Shown here piece after piece: positions 1 through 7,943 of a stretch of 64,000 bases of DNA. A program made the position numbers and the translations under genes. Numbering within the stretch: the first letter of the stretch is position 1; every line of letters begins with the position of its first letter. The notes below the pieces were generated by a model that did not search any database, had not been told where the DNA came from, and was given only the letters and a program-made list of their open reading frames with translations. The stretch is from RYN-428 sp035551995 (lineage in GTDB: Bacteria > Planctomycetota > Phycisphaerae > Tepidisphaerales > Tepidisphaeraceae): the NCBI GenBank assembly GCA_035551995.1, contig DASZME010000007.1, positions 42,236 to 106,235 on the forward strand, written 5' to 3'.

Positions 1-1
1 C

Positions 2-472
2 GTCTTCGAACAGCGAATCGACGTCGATCTCGATTCGACGGCAACGCTTGTGCTGGTGGATTGGCTCACCAGCGGCCGTCGGGCGCGCGGCGAGAGATGG
101 GCGTTTCAAAAGTACCTGTCGCGAATCGACGTGCGCCGGGAGAATAAATTGGCCTTTCGCGACGCGGTATTGCTTGACGAGGCGGATGGGCCGATCGACG
201 GCGACTATCGAATGGGCCGATGCGATTGTTTCGGCGTCGTCCTCCTGCTGGGTCCGCGCGTCGAAGCGGCCTGCGCACAGTTGCTGAATCAGGCCAATGC
301 CCAGCCGGTGACGCGCGGAGAAAGCCTGATCTTTTCGGCAAGCCCGTTGGCCGGCGGAATGATTCTGCGCGTGGCGGGACCGCGAACGGAAATCGTCGGC
401 AAATGGATTCGCGACCGATTGCGGTTCGTCCCCGGCCTACTCGGGGGCGATCCATGGGCAAGAAAATGGTAG
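2..472 (+). CDS. ureD: Urease accessory protein UreD (UreH), C-terminal part
   Basis: The reading frame is open from the left edge of the window, so the N-terminus is missing. The visible 156 residues contain the UreD signature DWLTSGRRARGERW near the start. UreD acts in the cytoplasm as part of the UreD-UreF-UreG complex that loads nickel into apo-urease. It ends 12 nt before the GTG of the fused ureA-ureB gene, so it belongs to the same operon. ureE, ureF and ureG are not in the window; if present they must lie upstream or elsewhere. Identification rests on this motif and on position. Confidence 0.85.
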   Translation, partial: VFEQRIDVDLDSTATLVLVDWLTSGRRARGERWAFQKYLSRIDVRRENKLAFRDAVLLDEADGPIDGDYRMGRCDCFGVVLLLGPRVEAACAQLLNQANAQPVTRGESLIFSASPLAGGMILRVAGPRTEIVGKWIRDRLRFVPGLLGGDPWARKW

Positions 473-484
473 CCAGGAGGAATC

Positions 485-1243
485 GTGCATCTTTCGCCGC
501 GTGATATTGAAAAGTTGATGCTGCATAACGCCGGGTTTTTGGCGCAGAAGCGTCTGGCGCGCGGGCGGCGGCTGAATTACCCGGAAAGCGTCGCCCTGAT
601 CGCGTCGCAAATTTTGGAATTCATTCGCGACGGTCGCAGCGTCTCTGATCTGATGGACCTTGGCCGGCATCTGCTCGGCCGAAGGCAAGCTCTGCCCGGC
701 GTCCCTGAAATGGTCATCGAAGTTCAGGTCGAAGGAACCTTTCCGGACGGAACCAAACTGGTGACGGTTCATCATCCGATCACCGCCGAAGACGGCGACA
801 TGGCGCTGGCCCTGCACGGCAGCTTTCTGCCCGTTCCGGAGCTCGCGGTCTTTACCGACGCCGAGGCGGACGGCGCGCCGGGCGCGTATACCGTGGCGCC
901 GGGCGAGATCGAATTGAACGCCGGCCGGGCGTCGATCGAAATTGAGGTAACCAACCTCGGCGATCGGCCCGTGCAGGTCGGAAGCCACTATCATTTTATC
1001 GAGACCAACGCCAGCCTGAAGTTCGATCGCGGCAAAGCGTACGGCAAGCGCCTGGATATACCGGCCGGCGCCGCCGTCCGATTTGAGCCGGGCGATACCA
1101 AAACGATCCGCCTGGTCGATATCGCCGGTGAAAAGGTGATTCGGGGCGGCAATAATCTGGCGGACGGTCCCGTGAGCGACGCCGGCCGATTGGCGGCGAT
1201 GGATCGGGTGCAAAAGCTGAGCTTCGCCAACGAGACCCCATAA
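485..1243 (+). CDS. ureAB: Urease gamma/beta fusion subunit (UreA-UreB)
   Basis: One 252-residue chain carries two urease structural subunits. Residues 1 to about 100 match UreA (MHLSPRDIEKLML at the start; PEMVIEVQVEGTFPDGTKL before the junction). Residues from about 105 on match UreB (PGEIELNAGR, VTNLGDRPVQVGSHYHFIE). Such fusions are known, for example in Helicobacter, where the fused chain is called UreA. The start is GTG, preceded by a perfect AGGAGG at 475-480. With UreC the chain forms the cytoplasmic nickel enzyme that hydrolyses urea to ammonia and carbamate. The gene lies between ureD and a small lipoprotein gene. Confidence 0.95.
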   Translation: MHLSPRDIEKLMLHNAGFLAQKRLARGRRLNYPESVALIASQILEFIRDGRSVSDLMDLGRHLLGRRQALPGVPEMVIEVQVEGTFPDGTKLVTVHHPITAEDGDMALALHGSFLPVPELAVFTDAEADGAPGAYTVAPGEIELNAGRASIEIEVTNLGDRPVQVGSHYHFIETNASLKFDRGKAYGKRLDIPAGAAVRFEPGDTKTIRLVDIAGEKVIRGGNNLADGPVSDAGRLAAMDRVQKLSFANETP

Positions 1244-1258
1244 AGGAAGATCACGCAT

Positions 1259-1576
1259 ATGAACTACCCGTCTGCCTCGCGCCGTCTCGCGATCGTGATA
1301 TCCGCCGCGTTTTTCGGATTGGCCACCGGTTGCGTCGAGCCTAACTATCGCACCGACGTGCGGCCGACAGGTCAGGGCGGCGTTGAGGTTTATCGACTGC
1401 CCAAGGACGATCCGACTCCAGGGCCGGCGCCCGTCTCGAATATTCCCGCCGCTTCGCAAGCTCCGCAAAACTTCGATCAACAGATCGACGCGCTGGAAAA
1501 ACAGGTCCGCGCCAAGAACGCCGAGATCGAAAGACTTAAGCAGGAGAAGGCGTCGCATCCAACGACGGCGCAATAG
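1259..1576 (+). CDS. Small lipoprotein encoded inside the urease operon
   Basis: The product has 105 residues. The N-terminus has basic residues (SRRL), a hydrophobic stretch and a lipobox-like LATGC with the lipidated cysteine at residue 25, so it should be a membrane-anchored lipoprotein. A proline-rich linker follows, then a charged segment at about residues 72-96 (QIDALEKQVRAKNAEIERLK) that looks like a short coiled coil. The gene follows ureAB by 15 nt with a GGAAGA ribosome site and precedes ureC by 222 nt. I do not recognise the family. A secreted lipoprotein between urease structural genes is unusual; its link to urease is inferred only from position. Confidence 0.75.
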   Translation: MNYPSASRRLAIVISAAFFGLATGCVEPNYRTDVRPTGQGGVEVYRLPKDDPTPGPAPVSNIPAASQAPQNFDQQIDALEKQVRAKNAEIERLKQEKASHPTTAQ

Positions 1577-1798
1577 TCATTGATGTCCGTCAACGGACGC
1601 CAATAAGAGAATTCGCGCCATGTTTGATTTTCCCGCTGTATCCATCTCGGCAGAGGCGCTTCGATGCGCGTCGCGGCCGGCCCACCGCTCGTCGGCGGAA
1701 AGCCGCCGGGCGCGGCAGAGCGTTTTCGTCCGATCGGCGCGCATAGGCGAATTCGGTTTCTCCGTCTCCTCGTAATCCACGAAAACAGGACCGTTTCC

Positions 1799-3514
1799 AT
1801 GGCCCATCGCATTTCCCGCTCCGCGTATGCCGACATCTATGGCCCCACCACCGGCGACAAAGTTCGCCTCGGCGATACGTCGCTCGTGCTGGAAGTGGAA
1901 CGTGATTTCGCCGTCTATGGCGACGAGTGCAAATTCGGCGGGGGCAAAACCATCCGCGAAGGCATGGGCCAAGCCGCCGGCGTCGGTGACGCCGACGCGC
2001 TGGATTGCGTCATCACTAATGCCTTGATCGTCGATTACACCGGCATCTACAAAGCCGACGTCGGCATCAAGAACGGCTTGATCTCCGCCATCGGAAAAGC
2101 CGGCAATCCCCACGTCATGGCCGGCGTTTCCCCCGGCATGATCGTCGGCGTCACCACCGAGGTGATCTGCGCCGAGGGATTGATTCTCACCGCCGGCGGC
2201 ATCGACACGCACATCCATTTCATCTGTCCGCAGCAGGCGTACGAGGCCATCGCGTCCGGCCTCACCACCATGGTCGGCGGCGGAACGGGACCGGCCACCG
2301 GAACCTGCGCCACCACGTGCACGCCCGGTTCGACGCACATGCGCCTGATGCTCGAAGCGACCGATGCGCTTCCGCTCAACTTTGGTTTCACCGGCAAAGG
2401 AAACTCGGCCAAACCCGAAGGGTTGGCCGAGCAGATTCTCGCCGGCGCCATCGGTTTAAAACTTCACGAGGATTGGGGAACAACGCCCGCCGCCATCGAT
2501 TGCTGTTTAGACGTGGCCGACCGGCACGACGTGCAGGTGACGATCCATACCGATACGCTCAACGAAAGCGGATTCGTCGAGGCGTCGCTGGCGGCGTTCA
2601 AGGGCCGCACGATCCACACGTATCACAGCGAAGGGGCCGGCGGAGGCCACGCGCCGGATATCATCCGCGTCTGCGGCGAGATGAACGTGCTTCCTTCCTC
2701 GACCAATCCCACCCGACCGTTCACCGTCAACACGCTCGACGAGCATCTGGACATGCTGATGGTCTGTCACCATCTTGACAAAAACTTGCCGGAAGACGTC
2801 GCCTTCGCGGAAAGCCGCATCCGAGGAGAGACCATCGCCGCGGAGGATATTCTTCACGATCTTGGCGCCATCAGCATCATCAGTTCCGATTCGCAGGCGA
2901 TGGGGCGGATCGGCGAAGTGATCACGCGAACCTGGCAAACCGCCCACAAGATGAAACAGCAGCGCGGCAGCCTGGAAGAAGACGCGCAAGGAAATGATAA
3001 TTTCCGAATCCGCCGATATATCGCCAAGTACACGATCAATCCCGCCATCGCCCACGGCTTCGGTCATTTGGTCGGCTCGATCGAAGCCGGGAAACTGGCC
3101 GACCTGGTCTTATGGAAACCGGCGTTTTTTGGCGTGCGGCCGGAAATGGTTTTGAAAGGGGGGATGATCGCCTGGTCGCAGATGGGCGATCCCAACGCTT
3201 CGATCCCCACGCCCCAGCCGATGTTCATGCGGCCGATGTTCGCCAGCCTCGGCGGAGCGATCGGATCGACGTGCTATGCGTTCGTAAGCCAGGGATCGCT
3301 CAGCAACGGCGCCGTTCAGGGGTATGGCTTGAGCAAACGGGCGATGGCGGTCCGCAATTGCCGCAAGCTCACGAAGCGGGACATGAAGCTCAATGACGCC
3401 ACGCCGGTGATTACCGTCGATCCGGAAACCTACGCGGTGACCGCCGACGGACGTCCATTGACATGCGAGCCGGCCGAGGCGCTACCGCTGGCGCAGCGAT
3501 ATTTTCTTTTCTGA
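1799..3514 (+). CDS. ureC: Urease alpha subunit UreC (catalytic)
   Basis: The product has 571 residues, the normal length for UreC. Nickel and active-site residues are visible: His138 and His140 (DTHIHFICPQQ), the lysine that becomes carbamylated at 221 (GLKLHEDWG), His250 (IHTDTLNESG), His276 (HTYHSEGAGGGHAPD), the flap Cys323-His324 (MVCHHLDK) and Asp364 (ISSDSQAMG). It hydrolyses urea in the cytoplasm. The ATG giving MAHRISRSAYADIYGPTTGD is chosen because it matches the usual UreC start; the frame is open 45 codons further upstream but that part has no UreC character. It converges on the His-rich gene with a gap of about 53 bp. Confidence 0.97.
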   Translation: MAHRISRSAYADIYGPTTGDKVRLGDTSLVLEVERDFAVYGDECKFGGGKTIREGMGQAAGVGDADALDCVITNALIVDYTGIYKADVGIKNGLISAIGKAGNPHVMAGVSPGMIVGVTTEVICAEGLILTAGGIDTHIHFICPQQAYEAIASGLTTMVGGGTGPATGTCATTCTPGSTHMRLMLEATDALPLNFGFTGKGNSAKPEGLAEQILAGAIGLKLHEDWGTTPAAIDCCLDVADRHDVQVTIHTDTLNESGFVEASLAAFKGRTIHTYHSEGAGGGHAPDIIRVCGEMNVLPSSTNPTRPFTVNTLDEHLDMLMVCHHLDKNLPEDVAFAESRIRGETIAAEDILHDLGAISIISSDSQAMGRIGEVITRTWQTAHKMKQQRGSLEEDAQGNDNFRIRRYIAKYTINPAIAHGFGHLVGSIEAGKLADLVLWKPAFFGVRPEMVLKGGMIAWSQMGDPNASIPTPQPMFMRPMFASLGGAIGSTCYAFVSQGSLSNGAVQGYGLSKRAMAVRNCRKLTKRDMKLNDATPVITVDPETYAVTADGRPLTCEPAEALPLAQRYFLF

Positions 3515-3567
3515 TCGCCGGCGAAGTGGATCGACGACGATTATCGTATGCGCGGCGCGATCCTGAT

Positions 3568-5085
3568 CTATTCCCGCTGATCTCGCGGTCCTCCGCGATC
3601 GTCGTAACGACCCTCATGACGATCGCGTGGCGCGGCTTCGTCATCGCCGCCGCGATGTCGGCGCGGCGCTGGCCGTGCATCGTTCTCACGATCCTCCGGA
3701 CCGGCTTCACCGCGAAATTCTTCGTGGCGGCCATGTCCAAAGCCTTGGGGCTCGCGATCCTCTCCGCGGAATCCTTCGTGACGAGGGGGACCAAAACGCT
3801 CTGATTCCCGATCGCCGCCGCGGAAGCCTTCATGACGGCCGCCGTCGAAGTCTTCTCGCTCGCGATCGATTCCGCGGAAGCGTCCGTGATCGGCTGGGGC
3901 AAAATGTTCTGAACGCCGCTGGGCTCCGCGGAAGCCCTCGCGCGGGCCGGGGCCGAAATGCTCCGGCTGGCGCTCGCCGTCGCGGAAACCTTCGTGGCGA
4001 GCGTGTCCGAACTCTTCGTGTCGCGGGCGGAATCGAGAATATCTTTCGCCGCCGCCGTAGCCGAAATTGCCGGGACGGCGATGATCATATCCCCCAAAAC
4101 TTTCGTCATGACGGACGCCAAAATGCTGCGGTCCCCGATGCCCTTCCCGGTACTCTTCGCGGCGGCTCGGACCGAAACGCTCGGGGCCGTGATGGTAGCG
4201 GCGAAATTCTGCATGTCGGCGGGCGCCGAAATGCGCGAACGCGTGGGACTCGATTTCACGATCGGGAGAGCGGCGAAATTCTTCGTGTCGGCGGGGGCCA
4301 AAATGCGCCGTGGCGCCGTCATGTCTCCGAAACTCGTCATAATGAGCAGGTCCGAAGTGTTCTGATTCACGACCCTCGCCGCCAAAGCGTCGAAAATGAC
4401 CGGCGCCAAATTGTTCGGGGCCGCGACGGCCTTCGTTGAACCGTTCGTGGCGGCCTTCACCGAATCGTTGCGCGCCGTGTTGGTGGCCTCGAAAGCCACC
4501 GCCGTCGTGCATTTCGAAACGCTCCGGCCCGTGCGAAGCGCGATCGAAACCTTCATGACGACCGGGGCCGAAGCGTTCGGGTCCCGCATCTTCATGAAAG
4601 CCCCGACGCACGGGAGGGCCGTCCTGACCGGGTCCGTGGCGCGGGGCATGTTCTTCGCGATCGCCATGTTCGGGTCGTTCTCGATCGGGACCGTCATTCA
4701 AACGTTCCGGCGGCCTGCCTTCATGGGGCGGCCGAGGCGTTTGGTCAGACTGCTGATCGCGCTCATGATGGGCGCGCCCGCCATGTTCGGCGGCGGGGCC
4801 GGAGCGATGCCACCAGCTTGGGTATTCCCCCGTATCTCCATCGCGATGAGCGCGGTCTGCTTCCGCGCGCTCCACACGGTCGGCGCCGTGAGTCGAGGTC
4901 GGTGAATGGGATCGATGCCACCAGCTTGGATAATTTTGTTCGGAATCGCCGTCGCGATTGTGGGCGGGGGGCCGGCGGTGGTCCGGGTTGTCGTCGGACC
5001 CATTTGGGCCGGGGGCGGCCCAGGCGCCGGTCGTCAGAAACAGTAGAGATGCACATGCCATCCATTTAACGCTCGAAAATCGCAT
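3568..5085 (-). CDS. Secreted His/Arg/Gly/Glu-rich repeat protein
   Basis: The product has 505 residues. A clear signal peptide (MRFSSVKWMACASLLFLTTG..AWA) precedes a mature chain dominated by H, R, G, E and F. Two copies of YPSWWHRS lie near residues 52-97. From about residue 170 to 460 there are roughly fourteen degenerate repeats of about 18 residues, typified by RHEGFRGGDRESERFGP. An AGGAG site lies just before the ATG. The composition suggests metal or polyanion binding; that is inference. The gene ends about 53 bp from ureC and is divergent from an ECF sigma factor, so it may be controlled by that system. Other long frames through the repeats lack a signal peptide and are treated as shadows. 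Confidence 0.75.
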   Translation of the reverse strand: MRFSSVKWMACASLLFLTTGAWAAPGPNGSDDNPDHRRPPAHNRDGDSEQNYPSWWHRSHSPTSTHGADRVERAEADRAHRDGDTGEYPSWWHRSGPAAEHGGRAHHERDQQSDQTPRPPHEGRPPERLNDGPDRERPEHGDREEHAPRHGPGQDGPPVRRGFHEDAGPERFGPGRHEGFDRASHGPERFEMHDGGGFRGHQHGAQRFGEGRHERFNEGRRGPEQFGAGHFRRFGGEGRESEHFGPAHYDEFRRHDGATAHFGPRRHEEFRRSPDREIESHAFAHFGARRHAEFRRYHHGPERFGPSRREEYREGHRGPQHFGVRHDESFGGYDHRRPGNFGYGGGERYSRFRPRHEEFGHARHEGFRDGERQPEHFGPGPREGFRGAQRRSEHFAPADHGRFRGIDREREDFDGGRHEGFRGGDRESERFGPPRHEGFRGEDREPQGFGHGRHEEFRGEAGPEDRENDARPAPRRHRGGDDEAAPRDRHEGRYDDRGGPRDQRE

Positions 5086-5344
5086 AATGCTCCTGTGACG
5101 AAGTGACTGCTTCGCTTCAAATCCGCCGAGATCAGACCGGATCGGACTGAGGTATCGAGTGAGTGCCGCAAGGAGTTTAAATTATTCCTTTGTGGCGGCG
5201 AATCGAAGCATCGGCTCGCCGCGCGACAGGCGGTATTTATGTACTTTGGTGGACCTGCCCGCGCCGATGCGGAATAATCGCATCGGCTGGCGCGACAAAC
5301 GATTGTGATGGAGTCGCCTACACCGGCCCGCGCGGAGCAGACCC
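5086..5344. promoter_or_regulatory. Divergent intergenic region between His-rich gene and ECF sigma operon
   Basis: This 259-bp gap separates the starts of two divergent transcription units and must hold both promoters. It is locally more AT-rich (for example TTTAAATTATTC near 5176-5187 and GGTATTTATG near 5231). I could not assign a confident -35/-10 pair or a shared ECF-type promoter by eye. The sigma gene start (TTG) is supported by GGAG at 5333-5336. Confidence 0.4.
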
Positions 5345-5905
5345 TTGCAGGAGTCCGATACCGAGCTTGTCTCAAAGATCCGGCGTGGCGACTCATCGGC
5401 TTTCCAGGAGTTGGTGCGCCGCCATGCCGATGCACTCCTGGGAATGGCCTTCACGCTGGTTGGTTCCCGGGCCGACGCCGAGGACGTCGTCCAGGAAACG
5501 CTGATCGTGGCGTTGGCGAAAATTCAGACTTTTGAAGGACGGTCGGCCGTCGGAACGTGGTTGCGCGGGATTCTGGTGTTTAAGGCGGCCAAGCTTCGCC
5601 GCTCGCGTAAGGTGCGCACCACCTTGTCGCTTTACGACCACGACGGATCGGGCGACGTGGATCGGTCAGACGCGGGTTTGTCCACGCGGTCGGCGTCGGC
5701 GGCCGTGGATAGCAAGGTCGACGCCATGGCCATGCTCCAAACGCTTTCCGATGAGCATCGGGAGATTGTCGTGCTTCGCGAGCTTCAGCAATATTCGTAC
5801 GAAGAAATTTCCAGGATGCTGAAGGTTCCGATCGGGACCGTCGAATCCCGCCTCTACCGCGCCCGCCAGGAATTGCGAAAGCGGTTTGGCGGGTATAATC
5901 AGTGA
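5345..5905 (+). CDS. ECF-type RNA polymerase sigma factor
   Basis: The product has 186 residues, typical for extracytoplasmic-function sigma factors. Region 2 is seen near the start (SAFQELVRRHADALLGMAF, then GSRADAEDVVQETLIVAL). Region 4 is seen at the end (LSDEHREIVVLRELQQYSYE, then GTVESRLYRARQELRKRF). It directs RNA polymerase to a small regulon when released by its anti-sigma factor. The start is TTG with GGAG eight bases upstream. An anti-sigma gene follows within 6 nt, then a Spy/CnrX-like sensor gene, which implies an envelope or metal stress input. The divergent His-rich gene is a candidate target. Confidence 0.93.
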   Translation: MQESDTELVSKIRRGDSSAFQELVRRHADALLGMAFTLVGSRADAEDVVQETLIVALAKIQTFEGRSAVGTWLRGILVFKAAKLRRSRKVRTTLSLYDHDGSGDVDRSDAGLSTRSASAAVDSKVDAMAMLQTLSDEHREIVVLRELQQYSYEEISRMLKVPIGTVESRLYRARQELRKRFGGYNQ

Positions 5906-5911
5906 GGCGTG

Positions 5912-6397
5912 ATGCAGTCGGAGAACATTATGGCGCCCTGTGAATTCGAAAAGATTCTGGGCCGGTATCTTGACGGCGAGCTTCCGCAAGCCCAGCGCGC
6001 CCGCGTGGAGATTCATCTTCGCGATTGCGCGAGCTGCGCCGCCGAACTCGACCAGCTTGCCGCGATCTCCCGGACGCTGCGCCTGGCGCCTTTGCCCAGG
6101 GCGTCCGGGGCGTTTCTTGCGCGGCTCGAGGCGCTGGCCGATCGCGTGGAAGACGTGTCGGCGTTTCGCTTTGTCATTCGGCTGACCGCCGCCGCCGCGG
6201 CGATTTTCATCGTGGCGACCGTGCAATGGAGCTTGCATCGTACGCCGGCGTTGCAGCCGACGGTCACGACGGCGTATTCCAGCACCGAAAAGGCGATGAT
6301 CGATCCGGAGTCGGCAATCCCCGCCGTCGCGTCGAATAGCGCGGCCGATCCGCAATTGGATTTCATCGTTCAGGGTCTGACCGGAGGCCGTCCGTGA
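5912..6397 (+). CDS. Zinc-finger anti-sigma factor, membrane anchored
   Basis: The product has about 161 residues. The N-terminal cytoplasmic part has the ZAS motif H-x3-C-x2-C (HLRDCASC) that binds zinc and holds the cognate ECF sigma factor. One membrane helix lies near residues 85-108 (RLTAAAAAIFIVATVQW), followed by a short periplasmic tail. GTG 5909, ATG 5912 and ATG 5930 are all possible starts; ATG 5912 is used here. It is cotranscribed with the sigma gene upstream and overlaps the next gene by 4 nt (GTGA), which indicates translational coupling with the periplasmic sensor-like protein. Confidence 0.88.
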   Translation: MQSENIMAPCEFEKILGRYLDGELPQAQRARVEIHLRDCASCAAELDQLAAISRTLRLAPLPRASGAFLARLEALADRVEDVSAFRFVIRLTAAAAAIFIVATVQWSLHRTPALQPTVTTAYSSTEKAMIDPESAIPAVASNSAADPQLDFIVQGLTGGRP

Positions 6398-6945
6398 ATC
6401 GACTGAAGCTGGCAATTCTTCTGGGCTTCGTGATCGTGTTCGCGGCGGGACTGACCGTCGGCCGATCGCGTCCCGTGCCTGCGCCGGCCGCGGCGCCGCC
6501 GGATGAATTTCCGAATTTCAAATTGAAGCTCGGCCTCATGCCGGCGCAGGAACAGCGGATGCAGAAGATCTGGCGCGACGCCCGAAACCAATCCGATCAA
6601 CTGGCCCAGGGCTTCCGCGAGTTTGATCGGATGCGCGACGAGTCGGTGACGTCTTTGCTGACGCCGGAACAGAAGCAAAAGTATGACGATATTCAGCGCA
6701 AGCGCGAGGCCCAGGTGTCGGCGTTGCGCAGCGAGATTTTCAAGATTATGGAAGGCGCTCAAAAAGAGACCGAATCAATCCTGACGCCCGAGCAGCTTCC
6801 GAAGTTCAAGGAGATCGTCAAGCAGCACGGCCGCCGTCACGGTCCGCCGCCCCCGATGTGGATGGGCGGACCGCCGCACCATCATGGCCGGCCAGGACCC
6901 GACACTCGGCCCAGCGACGGGCCGACGACGGCGCCGAGCGTTTAG
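6394..6945 (+). CDS. Spy/CpxP/CnrX-like periplasmic protein (LTxxQ, metal-resistance type)
   Basis: The product has 183 residues. A single N-terminal hydrophobic segment (LAILLGFVIVFAAGLTVG) should anchor or export it. The rest is charged and helical, with two LTPEQ motifs (LLTPEQKQKYDDI and ILTPEQLPKFKEI), the hallmark of the Spy/CpxP/ZraP/CnrX group. The C-terminus is rich in His, Met and Pro (RRHGPPPPMWMGGPPHHH), a plausible metal-binding tail. Start GTG overlaps the anti-sigma stop. By analogy with cnrYXH of Cupriavidus, where CnrX senses Ni/Co and signals to the anti-sigma CnrY, this protein may be the sensor of the trio; the analogy is inference. Confidence 0.82.
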   Translation: MNRLKLAILLGFVIVFAAGLTVGRSRPVPAPAAAPPDEFPNFKLKLGLMPAQEQRMQKIWRDARNQSDQLAQGFREFDRMRDESVTSLLTPEQKQKYDDIQRKREAQVSALRSEIFKIMEGAQKETESILTPEQLPKFKEIVKQHGRRHGPPPPMWMGGPPHHHGRPGPDTRPSDGPTTAPSV

Positions 6946-7425
6946 GCGCCGAAGGTGATTTGCGTCGCCTTCCCCTGAATCATATTGGTGTCCCCCAGCC
7001 TGCCCCCGATATCGCTCATCCAACGAACCGTAGCATTATGCTCGGCCAACCACTTCATTCCACAAATTCTCTCGGCGGCGGTTCGCCTCTTCGACTTGGC
7101 ATGGGTCAATACCCAAGAGGAACTACTTAAAGGCGGGGCCGCCCTGTTCGTTGAGACCGTTGCCGAGCGTGCGATGGTATCACCTCTCGTAGACGCTGAA
7201 GTTGCCGTTATCCGCTGAACGTCGTTCCGTGGATTCTGCCATTTGGGGGACTTCGCGGCTGCCGTAATGGGACCAAAACCATCAAATTGAAAGCCGAATA
7301 ATCGTCAACTTTCGCTTGTGGCCCGTAAACGCGAACGGCAGCCAGCGAGATTTTCCCGCTAACTGCCGTGGTCTATGTGAATTCCGAGAAAGTCAAGAAG
7401 CTGATGACAAAGGAGCCAGCGGGAG
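6946..7425. other. Gene-poor, decayed stretch
   Basis: About 480 bp with no gene I can support. Short frames on both strands show no recognisable motif. The right end borders the 3' end of a group II intron read on the minus strand, so the bases just below 7426 may be the original 3' exon of the intron target. Local composition is more mixed than in the flanking genes, which fits degraded accessory DNA. Confidence 0.5.
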
Positions 7426-7496
7426 GTGAGTGGCGCGGGGAATTTCACCCCGCGCTCTCCCAGAACCGGACGTGAGCCTCCCGACTCATCCGGCTC
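7426..7496 (-). mobile_element. 3' end of a group II intron (domains V and VI), 5'-truncated
   Basis: Read on the minus strand, 7496 to 7463 folds as a textbook 34-nt domain V. It has a 9-bp lower helix carrying the catalytic AGC at positions 2-4 (GAGCCGGAT pairing with GTCCGGTTC), a 2-nt AC bulge, a 5-bp upper helix and a GGGA tetraloop. It is followed by a domain VI-like hairpin (GCGCGGGG / CCCCGCGC with a TGAAATT loop) down to about 7426. No domains I-IV or reverse transcriptase are present. The DNA where they should be (above 7496) holds a different gene relic. So this is a remnant, not a functional intron. Confidence 0.8.
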
Positions 7497-7516
7497 CAGT
7501 CATCCCATCGCCCTAA

Positions 7517-7828
7517 CTCGCGGGAAATTTTCTACTTACCGCCGCCATCGAAGCGATGGCCGAAGCCTCCGCCATGGCCGAGAAGAACGGCGTTCCCCGC
7601 GCAGCTCTGTTGAAAATGCTCACTTCGACGCTCTTCAATTGCCCGATCTACCAGACCTATGGCAAAGGGATCATCAATTCCGAATTTGAGAAGGCGGCGT
7701 TTTCGGTTCCGCTGATTTTGAAGGACATGCATCTCGTTCAGCGCACCGCGGCGGAAAGCCGCGCGCCGATGCCGATCGTGAACCTGCTATGCGATCGCTA
7801 TTTGAGTTTGATCGCCAAAGGAAAGTAA
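7517..7828 (+). pseudogene. 3-hydroxyisobutyrate dehydrogenase-family relic (C-terminal part)
   Basis: About 103 codons match the C-terminal all-helical domain of beta-hydroxyacid dehydrogenases: LAGNFLLTAAIEAMAEA, then FEKAAFSVPLILKDMHLV near the end. The residue before LAGNF, a conserved lysine in the family, is here TAA, and the whole NAD-binding half is missing. The break lies within about 20 bp of the group II intron remnant. A short product from ATG 7556 is possible but would lack the cofactor domain. I call it a truncated pseudogene. Confidence 0.75.
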
Positions 7829-7943
7829 ACGTGGGATTCAACCGCGCTTGCCCTGGGCGCGGCCGAAGATGCGGGATTGAAGTGGTAGGCTCGAATTGAT
7901 GACGATTGACGCTCCCTTTGACAGGCGCGGAGGGGAGCCGCAA

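Noticed and set aside
437..1573. 378-codon minus-strand frame opposite ureAB
   Set aside because: Antisense to a certain urease gene, no family resemblance.
1664..1798. 45-codon N-terminal extension of ureC
   Set aside because: Not UreC-like; the normal family start lies at the internal ATG.
3411..4697. 428-codon minus-strand frame overlapping the His-rich gene and the end of ureC
   Set aside because: It overlaps ureC, lacks a signal peptide and reads the repeat array in another frame. The 505-residue frame has a signal peptide and a ribosome site.
3550..4700. Regularly spaced repeats that might suggest a CRISPR array
   Set aside because: The repeats are degenerate, about 54 nt, with no constant repeat and unique spacers; they are in-frame protein repeats.
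7373..7471. Possible short coding relic (VNSEKVKKLMTKEPAG) left of the intron end
   Set aside because: Too short and unmatched; it runs into the intron structure, so coding is not supported.
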